Assembly (NCBI GenBank): GCA_002372275.1
Contig: DFFP01000009.1
Coordinates: forward strand, 1-64,000
Direction of reading: 5' to 3'
Length of the DNA stretch: 64,000 nt
From: Alphaproteobacteria bacterium UBA3773
GTDB taxonomy: Bacteria; Pseudomonadota; Alphaproteobacteria; RF32; CAG-239
The notes under the pieces were generated by a model that was not told the origin of the DNA, did not search any database, and saw only the letters and a list, made by a program, of their open reading frames with translations. This document shows, piece by piece, positions 24,100-31,573 of this stretch. Every line of letters begins with the position of its first letter. Within the stretch, counting starts at the first letter, position 1. Both the position numbers and the translations under genes were made by a program.

Positions 24100-24275
24100 G
24101 GCAGGGTGGTATCTGCCCCGAGGATTAGAACCCTCTCACTCGTTGCTAATGAAAGCGTAAAATTTCCTTCCGGTTAAGGCTGGAAGGAGGCTAATAATCG
24201 ATTATTGAAAATATGCCCGCTATTTCGAGTGAATAGGTTCTAACTTCCAGTCGCCTTACCAAGGCGAATTTTTTT
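24100..24275 (+). promoter_or_regulatory. Structured leader RNA with pseudoknot and terminator (copy A)
   Basis: P1 is GGCAG/CTGCC (24100-24104, 24113-24117). P2 is GAGG/CCTC (24120-24123, 24132-24135) with loop TTAGAAC (24125-24131) complementary to GTTCTAA (24237-24243). P3 is TCACTCG (24136-24142) with CGAGTGA (24226-24232). Inside P3 is the CCTTCC/GGAAGG hairpin and an AATAATCGATTATT palindrome. A terminator CGCCTT/AAGGCG plus U run ends at 24275, ten bases before the ATG of the BspA-like gene. There is no room for another promoter, so the gene needs readthrough. It shares its layout with copies at 37.8 and 3.3 kb. Confidence 0.75.
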
Positions 24276-24285
24276 ATGGAGGCAT

Positions 24286-25008
24286 ATGATGAAAAAAATA
24301 TTTATTATCGGGATATTCAGCTTTATGATTAATTTTTCTGCACATGCAGAAATTATAATAGGTTCGGATTGCAATAATAAATGTACTTGGTTTTATGATA
24401 CGCAAACGCAAGATTTAAGAATTGCTCCAAATGCAGGCGCATCAGGGGATTTAGTTGTTGGAAATGGTGGTTCATCTTTTGGAGGTATCACAATCAACAA
24501 TGTGACAATTGAAGAAGGAATTACAGGTTTTAATGCTAACAGATTTAACACGGGGATGGGAACAGGATATACAGGAAAAGGAACATTAAAACTGCCGGAA
24601 AGTTTGAAGATGACAACAGCATCCGGAAATATAGATTTGGCTTTTCAAGCTCTTGATTTGACGGCGACAAATTTGCAAAGCGTCGATTCACTGTCTATAC
24701 GGCGTTTGCAAAATGTTATCTTAACACCTAAAGAAGGTTTTGTATTTCCGAGTAATTTTTTGGGAAGATGGAGAAACAGTAAATATACCGGTGCTTATAT
24801 TGAAGGGGATATCACTATTCAGTGCCGCGGGGAAATGGCGCTTTGTGAGCAAATGATGGCTAAAGTGAAAGAATACGAAAATAGTCTCGGGGTTGATTTT
24901 TTTGTTCGTTATTTTGATAATAGAAAACGCCGAATTTATACGATTGACGAGGCTGTTGAGGCTCTGGGTAAGAATAATAAAAATACGTTTAGGTTAAAGT
25001 ATCGGTAA
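24286..25008 (+). CDS. Exported BspA-like protein carried in prophage
   Basis: A 240-residue protein with signal peptide (cleavage after FSAHA). The mature N-terminus GSDCNNKCTWFYD carries two Cys. The repeats are of BspA/leucine-rich type: VTIEEGITGFN, GTLKLPESLKM and NVILTPKEGF. The C-terminus has CRGEMALCEQM, then KRRIYTIDEAVE and NTFRLKYR. All of these elements recur in the chromosomal paralogue at 36784-37641. An ATGGAGGCAT site directly follows the leader terminator. It is probably secreted or surface exposed; the ligand is unknown. It is not a phage structural protein and appears to be cargo. Confidence 0.75.
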   Translation: MMKKIFIIGIFSFMINFSAHAEIIIGSDCNNKCTWFYDTQTQDLRIAPNAGASGDLVVGNGGSSFGGITINNVTIEEGITGFNANRFNTGMGTGYTGKGTLKLPESLKMTTASGNIDLAFQALDLTATNLQSVDSLSIRRLQNVILTPKEGFVFPSNFLGRWRNSKYTGAYIEGDITIQCRGEMALCEQMMAKVKEYENSLGVDFFVRYFDNRKRRIYTIDEAVEALGKNNKNTFRLKYR

Positions 25009-25028
25009 GGGAAAAAATAAGGAAAAAT

Positions 25029-25172
25029 CGCCTTTGAAAGCGCAAAAGCGCGGGCGATTAAGCTCAGATCCCTTAATGACCTGACGCGCCGCGCAGGTCA
25101 AGGGATGACAGGGTAAGGTGAAGATGCCTGACGCTTTGCTTTTGGCATTACCGGTATGACAGAAAAGAGGAT
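25029..25172 (+). repeat. Dispersed palindromic repeats (family B copy plus TGACAG unit)
   Basis: GATTAAGCTCAGATCCCTT with hairpin GACCTG/CAGGTC and AAGGGATGACA repeats the element at 3693-3775. A second unit, GATGCCTGAC..GGCATTACCGGTATGACAG, follows to 25172. The stretch between the BspA-like gene and 25248 holds no gene. Confidence 0.72.
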
Positions 25173-25247
25173 GGCGGTTTCAATATTTTATGTGCACGCT
25201 GAAATTTTTTTTAGCGTGTTTTTTTAATACTAATGAAAGGAAAGAAA

Positions 25248-25793
25248 ATGAGCGTTGAATTTTCAATGTTTCAAAGTGCGGTCAGTTCGCAAAATACAAA
25301 TAACGGTGTTTTTGCAAGGTTTTATGATCGGTATGTTAAAACAGGCGAGATGTTAAAAAACGGATTGCCGGAATTTAAAACAAAACTTTATGTCGAAATC
25401 AAGGTTAAAGATCAATATGACGTTTTTGATCAGCCGGCAGAAGAAATACACATCAGGCGTTTTCCAAAAGCGTATGAAATGTATTTACATGAGAAAAAAG
25501 AATTACAAAGCGGTACGCCGCTTTTTTTGTTTGCTTTTTTGGATCAGGGACAAATTGAAACATGTCGGTTTCGGGGAATATATACCGTTGAAAAATTAGC
25601 TTCGTTGAATGATTTGGATGCAAAAAATTTGGGGCTTGAAAAAGAAAAAAAATTGGCACTGAAATTTTTGAAAGCCTCTCAAAATAATCTGGCTGTTTTA
25701 AAAGCACAAAATAAAGAAGAATACTACTTGGCGGAAATTCAAAAACTCAAAGATGAAATTTCGGAGCTGAAAAAAAATGCCGTCCAAATGTGA
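25248..25793 (+). CDS. Phage virion-associated protein of unknown function
   Basis: A 181-residue protein that resumes the structural operon after the cargo island. KLYVEIKVKDQYDVFDQPA, then RRFPKAYEMY, SGTPLF and IYTVEKLASLNDLD form a pattern seen in podovirus proteins encoded near capsid genes (FP..W..Y....GTPL..W...T.E.LA). The C-terminal 40 residues form a coiled coil (EIQKLKDEISELKK). ATG 25248 has AAAGGAAAG upstream and was preferred over ATG 25233. It overlaps the next gene by 17 bases. Confidence 0.65.
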   Translation: MSVEFSMFQSAVSSQNTNNGVFARFYDRYVKTGEMLKNGLPEFKTKLYVEIKVKDQYDVFDQPAEEIHIRRFPKAYEMYLHEKKELQSGTPLFLFAFLDQGQIETCRFRGIYTVEKLASLNDLDAKNLGLEKEKKLALKFLKASQNNLAVLKAQNKEEYYLAEIQKLKDEISELKKNAVQM

Positions 25794-26217
25794 GATTATT
25801 TCGGATTTATCAGGCGAAGTGGTGCACTTTGTGTGTCGGGGATTAAATGAAAATGAAGATTGGGTGGGGCAAAATATTACGCTCGGCATCAAATTAAATC
25901 ATGAGTTAATTGCAGGAATTATTATCAACGATATCAGAGCAGGTCTTGATTGTTGGCTCACCATTTTTTCGTGCGATAAGAGGTGGTGCAACAAAAGAGT
26001 GCTGAGGGCCGTTTTTGATGTGGTTTTTGATTTTTTAAAATGCAAGCGCGTCGGGGTTATGGTTGATGTTCAAAATGCCAAAAGCCGGACATTGGTCGAG
26101 AGGCTCGGATTTCAAAAAGAAGGAATTTTGCGCGCCTTCTTAAATAACGGACATGATGCGCTGATTTATTCAATGTTAAAAAAGGAATGTCAATGGAGGA
26201 CAAAAGATAATGAGTAA
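25777..26217 (+). CDS. GNAT-family acetyltransferase in prophage
   Basis: A 146-residue N-acetyltransferase fold. It has VGQNITLGIKLNHELIAGIIINDIRA (beta sheet core), an acetyl-CoA loop region around DKRWCNKRVLRAVFD, and VQNAKSRTLVERLGFQKEGILR, the typical RimJ-like end. GNAT genes are common beside phage tail genes, where they may modify virion or host proteins. The substrate is unknown. It overlaps both neighbours, so it belongs to the operon. Confidence 0.78.
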   Translation: MPSKCEIISDLSGEVVHFVCRGLNENEDWVGQNITLGIKLNHELIAGIIINDIRAGLDCWLTIFSCDKRWCNKRVLRAVFDVVFDFLKCKRVGVMVDVQNAKSRTLVERLGFQKEGILRAFLNNGHDALIYSMLKKECQWRTKDNE

Positions 26218-26890
26218 AAGTTTAAACGTTTTCAGTAAGGTAGGTAATGGTTTGAAAGTTGGCTATAACAGTCAACCGACAAACGATTTTTTGAATTACT
26301 TAAATAATTATAATACTTCAAATGTGGATCATACCTTAAACAATTTAACAAGCTGGGCATCAAGGGCCAGCGATAATTTGCAAAATATGGGCGGGTATAC
26401 ATTTCAGATTGACGGCTCGGAAGATTTGAAAAATAATATCACAAATGCAATGTATCAAAATTATTTAAGTAAACTTTTGCCGCAATATGAAGCCGAGCAA
26501 AATGATTTGCAAACAAGGCTCTTAAATCAGGGATTGGGGGTGAATACTGCCGCCTATCAAAATGCGATGAATAATTTGGTATCGGCTCAAAACGGGGCCT
26601 TAAATGATGCGATTTCAGAGGCAGTTAATGCCGGAAATACGGCATATAACAATGATATTCAAAATCAAATAGCTATTGGAAATTTTCAAAATAATGCGGC
26701 GCAAAATTATATCAATTTATTGCTTTCGGCGCTCGAAAATTCGCTCAGCTCTTATGATGTGGCACAAAATAAATATGAGGCCGGAAATAATTTATCGGCA
26801 GCGCAAAGCAAAGCGCAAAATCAATCGGTTCAAAATCAATTAAAGGCTATTAAGATTGCTGCGGATACGGCAAAATCTTTGTGGAGCTAA
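26210..26890 (+). CDS. Putative internal virion/DNA ejection protein
   Basis: A 226-residue protein extremely rich in Asn, Gln and Ala (NNYNTSNVDHTLNNL, QNDLQTRLLNQGLGVNTAAY, AQSKAQNQSVQNQLKA), predicted helical. Similar N/Q/A-rich proteins occur in podoviruses as ejection or tail-tube proteins. The LLNQGLGVNTAAYQNAM segment is typical of phage proteins lying before tail fibre genes. Function is inferred; no enzymatic motif. Confidence 0.6.
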   Translation: MSKSLNVFSKVGNGLKVGYNSQPTNDFLNYLNNYNTSNVDHTLNNLTSWASRASDNLQNMGGYTFQIDGSEDLKNNITNAMYQNYLSKLLPQYEAEQNDLQTRLLNQGLGVNTAAYQNAMNNLVSAQNGALNDAISEAVNAGNTAYNNDIQNQIAIGNFQNNAAQNYINLLLSALENSLSSYDVAQNKYEAGNNLSAAQSKAQNQSVQNQLKAIKIAADTAKSLWS

Positions 26891-26901
26891 AGGAGGATAA
26901 A

Positions 26902-27660
26902 ATGGCTTTTGACAGTGAGGGTAATTTTACACGTTTGCATAATTGGGAAAATGATAGATTAAACGATATTGCAATTATTGCAGACAGACACGATGAAGAA
27001 GATAACGGCTTTGCACAAGGGTTAAATGAGTGTTTTTTAAGAGATGGTCGTGTGAGCCTTTCAGGTTCGCTTAAAATGGGAGATCATCAGATTAAAAATT
27101 TGGCACCGGCAACTGTTTCAACAGATGCCGTGAACAAGGCTCAGCTTGAAAATGCATCATCCAATGTGACTGAGGCTTTAACAATTTTGCTCAATAAACT
27201 TTTTAAGATCGGCGATATCAAAGCCTCAACAAGGGCAGCTAATCACGATCACTGGTTTTTGTGTAACGGGCAGGCCATCTCTCGAACAGCGTATTCACAA
27301 TTGTTTGCACTTATCGGAACAAATTTTGGGGCAGGTGACGGGACAACAACATTTAATTTGCCGGATTATAGAGGAAAATTTTTGCGCGGCCTTGGCGGGG
27401 ATTCTGAAGCTGATATTTATACAACCCAAGCCGAGGGACTACCTAATATTACGGGTTCAGCTTATGTTTATTCGAGAGTGAGCGGTGAGGGCGCTTTTGA
27501 AGGTAGCAATAATCAGGCTGGCGGTATTGATAATAATGGTTCAGGTAATAAAACTCTTTCATTTGATGCCTCGCGTTCATCAGCGATTTACGGAGCATCA
27601 GAGCATGTGACGCCCATCAACCAGGCCGTCAATTATTTTATAAAAGTTTTGGAGGAATAA
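26902..27660 (+). CDS. Tail fibre protein with phage tail collar domain
   Basis: A 252-residue protein. The N-terminal third looks like a virion-attachment part (SLSGSLKMGDHQIKNLAPAT). Residues 115-170 form the tail-collar domain: FLCNGQAISRTAYSQLFALIG, split here as WFLCNGQAISRTAYS and FALIGTNFGAGDGTTTFNLP, then DYRGKFLRG. The C-terminus HVTPINQAVNYFIKV is also canonical. It binds the host surface or organises the fibre. ATG 26902 follows AAAGGAGGATAAA. Confidence 0.85.
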   Translation: MAFDSEGNFTRLHNWENDRLNDIAIIADRHDEEDNGFAQGLNECFLRDGRVSLSGSLKMGDHQIKNLAPATVSTDAVNKAQLENASSNVTEALTILLNKLFKIGDIKASTRAANHDHWFLCNGQAISRTAYSQLFALIGTNFGAGDGTTTFNLPDYRGKFLRGLGGDSEADIYTTQAEGLPNITGSAYVYSRVSGEGAFEGSNNQAGGIDNNGSGNKTLSFDASRSSAIYGASEHVTPINQAVNYFIKVLEE

Positions 27661-27661
27661 T

Positions 27662-28021
27662 ATGACAGGTGTGATTAGAGAAAATGGCAATTTAATTGAA
27701 GTCAGGCAAGGGGACAGTTTTGAAATCGACATTTGTATCTGTAAAGAAAATGAAAATGTAGATTTAACAGGCGCGACCATAAAAATGCAATGTCGTCAAA
27801 AAAGTGATGATGCACTTGTATGGAGCTTAACCGGCACAGCAGTTGATGTTTTGCATGGGAAAATTTCGCTGATTTTAACACCTGAAAATACTTCGATTGA
27901 TGTTGGGGATTATAAAACGGATATTGAGGTTCGATTTTCAGATGGGACAGTTCATACGATTTTTCCGCAGGATGTAAATAAAATCGGAACACTTCGGATA
28001 ACTGAGCAGGTGACAAAATGA
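27662..28021 (+). CDS. Phage baseplate/tail protein, BppU-N-like
   Basis: A 119-residue beta-sandwich protein: VRQGDSFEIDICICKENENVDLTGATI, followed by WSLTGTAVDVLHGKISLIL and YKTDIEVRFSDGTVHTIF. The pattern resembles the N-terminal domain of lactococcal BppU-type tail proteins that anchor receptor-binding proteins. The next gene overlaps it by 4 bases (ATGA). Confidence 0.62.
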   Translation: MTGVIRENGNLIEVRQGDSFEIDICICKENENVDLTGATIKMQCRQKSDDALVWSLTGTAVDVLHGKISLILTPENTSIDVGDYKTDIEVRFSDGTVHTIFPQDVNKIGTLRITEQVTK

Positions 28022-28878
28022 GAATAAAAGATGAGAGTGCTCAATTAAATGCGGATCTATCATCAAAAAGTGAGATTATGGTTGATATTAAACCTCAACA
28101 AGCTTTTGAGATTGTGTGGCGTGAAGGTGCACAAATAGATGTTAAAACCGCATTAAAATATATTAAGTCCGGTGAAAAAGAAATTGATGAATATGTTCAA
28201 ACATCACTTGAAAGCGCCTTAGAAGCTAAGCAAGATGTAATCGAAGATTTAGAAAATATCAGATCGGGGGCAAATTTAGGAATAACTTCAGTTCAACCTT
28301 CTGATTTGATACTTGCGCTTGAGCAAAAACAAGACACACTTGTTTCAGGAACGAGTATTAAGACAATCAACAATCAATCTTTATTGGGAAGTGGTAATAT
28401 TGATATTCAAGAAAGTGGAGCGGTTGACAGCGTCAATGGTAAAACAGGAACTGTTGTTTTAAGTACAAATGACTTAACAAATGACAGCGGATATATTACA
28501 ACTTCGGCATTGGCACCTTATGCTTTATCATCAAGTCTTGCAAGCGTTGCTTTAAGCGGCGATTATGATGATTTGATTAACAAACCCGGTTTTATGCCTG
28601 ATTACAGCGCAGGAGTAAGTGTTTCTACATCTCAAGGAAATACATATACGGTTCCTGCAGATGGTGTTATTAAAGCGAAAATAAATTGGAGTGGCTCAAC
28701 GGTTCTTGATATACGTGAAAATAATAGTAGTGGAGAACAACTGATTTATTGTTGGCAACAAAACAACAACGGTTCAACTTGTTATATACCTGTCTCAAAA
28801 GATATGGTTCTTTATTTTACCGAAAGAAATGGTGCAGATGTTCAGTTTTATCCATACAAAGGAGTTCAAAATGCTTAA
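28018..28878 (+). CDS. Phage tail fibre/receptor-binding protein
   Basis: A 286-residue protein with fibre repeats: ALEAKQDVIEDLENIRSGA, SVNGKTGTVVLSTNDLTNDSG, LAPYALSSSLASVALSGDYD, DLINKP. These motifs are typical of side-fibre shafts. The C-terminal 90 residues (YTVPADGVIKAKINWSGST onward) form a likely jelly-roll tip for receptor binding. It overlaps the following small gene by 8 bases. Confidence 0.75.
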   Translation: MRIKDESAQLNADLSSKSEIMVDIKPQQAFEIVWREGAQIDVKTALKYIKSGEKEIDEYVQTSLESALEAKQDVIEDLENIRSGANLGITSVQPSDLILALEQKQDTLVSGTSIKTINNQSLLGSGNIDIQESGAVDSVNGKTGTVVLSTNDLTNDSGYITTSALAPYALSSSLASVALSGDYDDLINKPGFMPDYSAGVSVSTSQGNTYTVPADGVIKAKINWSGSTVLDIRENNSSGEQLIYCWQQNNNGSTCYIPVSKDMVLYFTERNGADVQFYPYKGVQNA

Positions 28879-29221
28879 ATACGCAAAAATATCAGAAGAA
28901 CAAACAAAAAAATGTGATGTTGGTTTAGGTTCTAATATAGCTTTTTATAAATCTATCGGTATGACAGAGATGGATGTTGAACAAGCCTATAACGGGCAGT
29001 GGTATGTGAAAGGATATGCACCGTTAAAACCTGAGCCGACAGATGAAGAACAAAAACAAAAAAGAGCGGCAGCTTATCAAGCAGAAGTTGACCCGATAAC
29101 GGCACATATTCAAAGGCTTCGTGATGAAGAGGGAGAGGAAGAAAAAATCAAAGAGCTTATTGAACAGCGCAAACAAAAAGTCGAGGAAATTAAAGAGCGC
29201 TACCCTTATAAAGGAGAATAA
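28871..29221 (+). CDS. Putative tail fibre assembly or short tail protein
   Basis: A 116-residue protein beginning MLKYAKISEEQTKKCDVGLG, with QWYVKGYAPLKPEPTDEEQK and a charged helical tail. The YVKGYAP..P..... pattern and position behind the fibre gene resemble fibre-chaperone or host-specificity accessory proteins. ATG 28871 has AAAGGAG upstream. Confidence 0.6.
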   Translation: MLKYAKISEEQTKKCDVGLGSNIAFYKSIGMTEMDVEQAYNGQWYVKGYAPLKPEPTDEEQKQKRAAAYQAEVDPITAHIQRLRDEEGEEEKIKELIEQRKQKVEEIKERYPYKGE

Positions 29222-29224
29222 ATA

Positions 29225-29500
29225 ATGAACGATATTAAGATACTTTGGTTTATTGTGATGGCGGCGATTGTTTCCGCCATTTTGCGTTTTAAAAACATAA
29301 CTCAGCTCTGCTTTGACGGATTGCTCGGTTTTGTGATGGGCTATTCTTTTTATCTGCTCTTGGGTTATTGGATTGCAGATGGGGCAACAAGGGCCGGCTT
29401 TACGGGGGTGATTATTTTATGTTCACGCCCGTTATATGACGGGCTTAATCACATTCTTTCAAGCAGGCTTGAAGATTTATTGGAACGGTATTTAAGATAA
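29225..29500 (+). CDS. Putative holin
   Basis: A 91-residue protein with two to three hydrophobic segments (WFIVMAAIVSAIL, LLGFVMGYSFYLLLGYWI, FTGVIILCS) and a short basic/acidic C-terminal tail. It precedes an Rz/Rz1-like pair, giving the classic lysis cassette order. Holins form the membrane lesion that times lysis. An adjacent endolysin is missing; the only muramidase is at 21706-22728. Confidence 0.72.
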   Translation: MNDIKILWFIVMAAIVSAILRFKNITQLCFDGLLGFVMGYSFYLLLGYWIADGATRAGFTGVIILCSRPLYDGLNHILSSRLEDLLERYLR

Positions 29501-29727
29501 TGAAACGTTTGCTCTTTTTATTTTTAAGTGTTTCGTGTTTGTGCCTTTTTTCGTATTTGGCGGGATATAATAGAGCGTTCCAAAAAATGAAAAATGCACA
29601 TATCAAAGAGCTTGAACAAAAAACTGAGGTGATTAAAAATGAAAATCAAAAACGCGCTCAAATATGGGCTCAGCCTCATGCTTTACATCATGAGCTTATC
29701 GGGTTGTTCCTGCAAAACAAATTATGA
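29500..29727 (+). CDS. Inner-membrane spanin subunit (Rz-like)
   Basis: A 75-residue protein with one N-terminal signal-anchor (LLFLFLSVSCLCLFSYLAG) and a periplasmic helix (FQKMKNAHIKELEQKTEVIKNENQK), as in i-spanins. It overlaps the o-spanin gene in another frame over 29639-29727. Together the pair would fuse inner and outer membranes at the end of lysis. Confidence 0.75.
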   Translation: MKRLLFLFLSVSCLCLFSYLAGYNRAFQKMKNAHIKELEQKTEVIKNENQKRAQIWAQPHALHHELIGLFLQNKL

Positions 29728-29881
29728 GTATTGCCCCGTTTATCCTTTGGGTGGCGAAAAGGTCGGGCATGAACTTGAAAAACTAAACGGGGAAGAATTT
29801 GAAGCCACATTTGAGTGGATAGCCAGAATAAATAAACTAAGGCTTGAGCTTGAAGAATGTCAAAATAAACAAATGAAATAA
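29639..29881 (+). CDS. Outer-membrane spanin lipoprotein (Rz1-like)
   Basis: An 80-residue lipoprotein. The lipobox MSLSGC (Cys about residue 22) follows a hydrophobic signal, and a short polar, helical mature part follows. The start is embedded in the Rz-like gene in a different frame, the hallmark of Rz/Rz1. It is longer than lambda Rz1, and its proline content is low, so it is a divergent o-spanin. Confidence 0.72.
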   Translation: MKIKNALKYGLSLMLYIMSLSGCSCKTNYEYCPVYPLGGEKVGHELEKLNGEEFEATFEWIARINKLRLELEECQNKQMK

Positions 29882-29915
29882 AAAAAGACGACTTCTTATA
29901 AGAAATCGTCTTTTT
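29881..29915. terminator. Bidirectional terminator at prophage right edge
   Basis: Stem AAAAAGACGA/TCGTCTTTTT with inner TTCTT/AAGAA. It lies between the convergent Rz1-like and outer-membrane protein genes and can serve both strands. Confidence 0.85.
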
Positions 29916-29918
29916 CAT

Positions 29919-30446
29919 CTAAATCGGGAATTTCAAACCAAGTTCAGGTGTGAGCATGGTCACATCAAATTTCCCGGCAAAGCGTGCCTTAAAACCTGCC
30001 GTGAGGTAGACGTTTTGGTGCAGACGCCACTCGGTTGCAAGCCCGACACTTAAAAGAAAGGCAGCGCCTAAAGGCTTGGCATCCGAATCTAATACGACGT
30101 ATGCTCCTGTCTCAATCACAGGACCGAACAAACCGTATTTACCGGCTGTTATCATGTCTTGAAACCTCAGACCTGTGGCAACAGCATAGCGCCACGCATA
30201 ACTCGTGCCGTAATCGGCAAACGCACTTAAGGTCAGAACACCGTCGTGAAAGGTGTTAAAGCCTCGGCCGACTTCAAGTGATCCTTGAAAACAGGGATCT
30301 CCGATACGTTTTTCTCTGTCAATGGAGGCAGCGTGGAGTTCTGCACGGCCAGCAATAAACCAACGGTTCATGTACGGCGCTTCGTTTTGTGCATGCAAAA
30401 GAAGCGAAGCCATTACGCAAATGGCTGATAAAAATAATTTCTTCAT
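29919..30446 (-). CDS. Outer-membrane beta-barrel protein
   Basis: A 175-residue exported protein with the signal MKKLFLSAICVMASLLLHAQ (mature N-terminus QNEAP) followed by alternating hydrophobic strands. It ends in LTPELGLKFPI, which resembles an outer-membrane C-terminal strand, though Ile rather than Phe is last. Base composition is visibly richer in G+C than the flanks. The LLLHAQ signal style with Gln directly after cleavage is frequent in Bacteroidota, so lateral origin is possible. No family recognised; the function may be structural or adhesive. Confidence 0.65.
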   Translation of the reverse strand: MKKLFLSAICVMASLLLHAQNEAPYMNRWFIAGRAELHAASIDREKRIGDPCFQGSLEVGRGFNTFHDGVLTLSAFADYGTSYAWRYAVATGLRFQDMITAGKYGLFGPVIETGAYVVLDSDAKPLGAAFLLSVGLATEWRLHQNVYLTAGFKARFAGKFDVTMLTPELGLKFPI

Positions 30447-30604
30447 GATTTAATAAATTTAAATTGATGGTGTCATTGTAAACGAAAAAAAATTTTTGTC
30501 CAGTATTTTTTTTAAAAGAAAGGATTTTTTTTTAATAATATTGGACTTGAATTTTTCAAAGGTATGTCATAATATGTAACAAATTTTGAAAAGAAGGTTT
30601 ATCA

Positions 30605-31573
30605 ATGAAAAAAGTTTTATGGGTTTTGACAGATAATAGAATGGGCAGTGTCGGGCAAGCAAGAGGCATTACGGCACAGCTCAATGCCGCGCATTTTGAA
30701 GTGCTTGAAAAAAAAATAGAATACACGAAACTTTCAGGATTGCCGAATTTTATTCGTCAAAAAACTTTAATCGGTTTAAGCTCAAATTCTAAAAAAGAAA
30801 TCGTTTCGCCGTGGCCGGATATGGTTTTATCTATCAGCAGAAGAACGGTGCCCGTGGCCAGATATATTAAAAAGAACTCGCCAAGCACAAAACTTATTCA
30901 GTTGATGTATCCGGGAGAAACAGGACTTGATGATTTTTCACTCGTTATTTTGCCGGAGCATGATAAAGATAAGCCTTATCACAAAAGTTTCAGGTATATT
31001 ATCGGGGCGCCGCACCGCGTGACAGATAAGGTCTTAAAAGAGGCAGCCTTAAAATGGAAGAAAGCATTTGAAAAATTGCCGAAACCATGGACGGCTCTGA
31101 TTGTCGGCGGAAGTGTGAAAGGAAGACCCTTTTCACTTGAAAATATTGATGAATTTGCAAAAAAAGTGGCCGCTTTTAAAAAATCAACAGGTGGATCGCT
31201 TTTGATAACAACATCGCGCCGAACAGGATCGGACGCCGAACAAATCATTTTAGATGCCTTAAAAGATGTGCCATCCTATAATTATCTTTGGGGGGATACG
31301 TCAGAAAATCCGTATCTCGGATTTTTAGCGCTTGCAGACAACATTATCGCCACAGGCGATTCTGTTTCGATGGTTTCGGAAGCCTGCGGAACGGGAAAAC
31401 CTGTTTTCGTGTTTGAGGGGAAAAGCTGGCTTTCAAAAAAGCATTATCGCTTTATTCATGCCCTTTATGAAAACGGATATGCTGCGCCGCTTGATGTACG
31501 CTACAAAAACTTTCAACCGACAAACACCTTAAACGCTGCAATCGACGCCGCGCGCGAAATTGAACGACTTTAG
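30605..31573 (+). CDS. ELM1-family protein (DUF1022)
   Basis: A 322-residue protein with a GT-B-like fold. It has VLWVLTDNRMGSVGQARGI at the N-terminus, then QLMYPGETGLDDFSLVILPEHD, ALIVGGSVKG, GSLLITTSRRTG and ATGDSVSMVSEACGTGKPVFV. This set is characteristic of the family named for plant mitochondrial fission ELM1, widespread in alphaproteobacteria. The molecular role in bacteria is unclear; the SVSM.SEA..TGKPV segment resembles nucleotide-sugar binding in glycosyltransferases. A relative is at 40678-41949. It converges on yejB with a 4-base overlap. Confidence 0.83.
   Translation: MKKVLWVLTDNRMGSVGQARGITAQLNAAHFEVLEKKIEYTKLSGLPNFIRQKTLIGLSSNSKKEIVSPWPDMVLSISRRTVPVARYIKKNSPSTKLIQLMYPGETGLDDFSLVILPEHDKDKPYHKSFRYIIGAPHRVTDKVLKEAALKWKKAFEKLPKPWTALIVGGSVKGRPFSLENIDEFAKKVAAFKKSTGGSLLITTSRRTGSDAEQIILDALKDVPSYNYLWGDTSENPYLGFLALADNIIATGDSVSMVSEACGTGKPVFVFEGKSWLSKKHYRFIHALYENGYAAPLDVRYKNFQPTNTLNAAIDAAREIERL

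Noticed and set aside
24100..24275. 6S RNA, tmRNA, RNase P or cobalamin/TPP riboswitch
   Set aside because: None of their signature sequences is present, and the layout (P2-loop pseudoknot just before a terminator, three copies) does not match what I know of them.
11725..29881. Classical RcGTA-type gene transfer agent
   Set aside because: Portal, tail stabilisation and fibre genes look podovirus-like, not the siphovirus-like HK97 cluster of RcGTA; only a GTA-like role by reduction remains possible.
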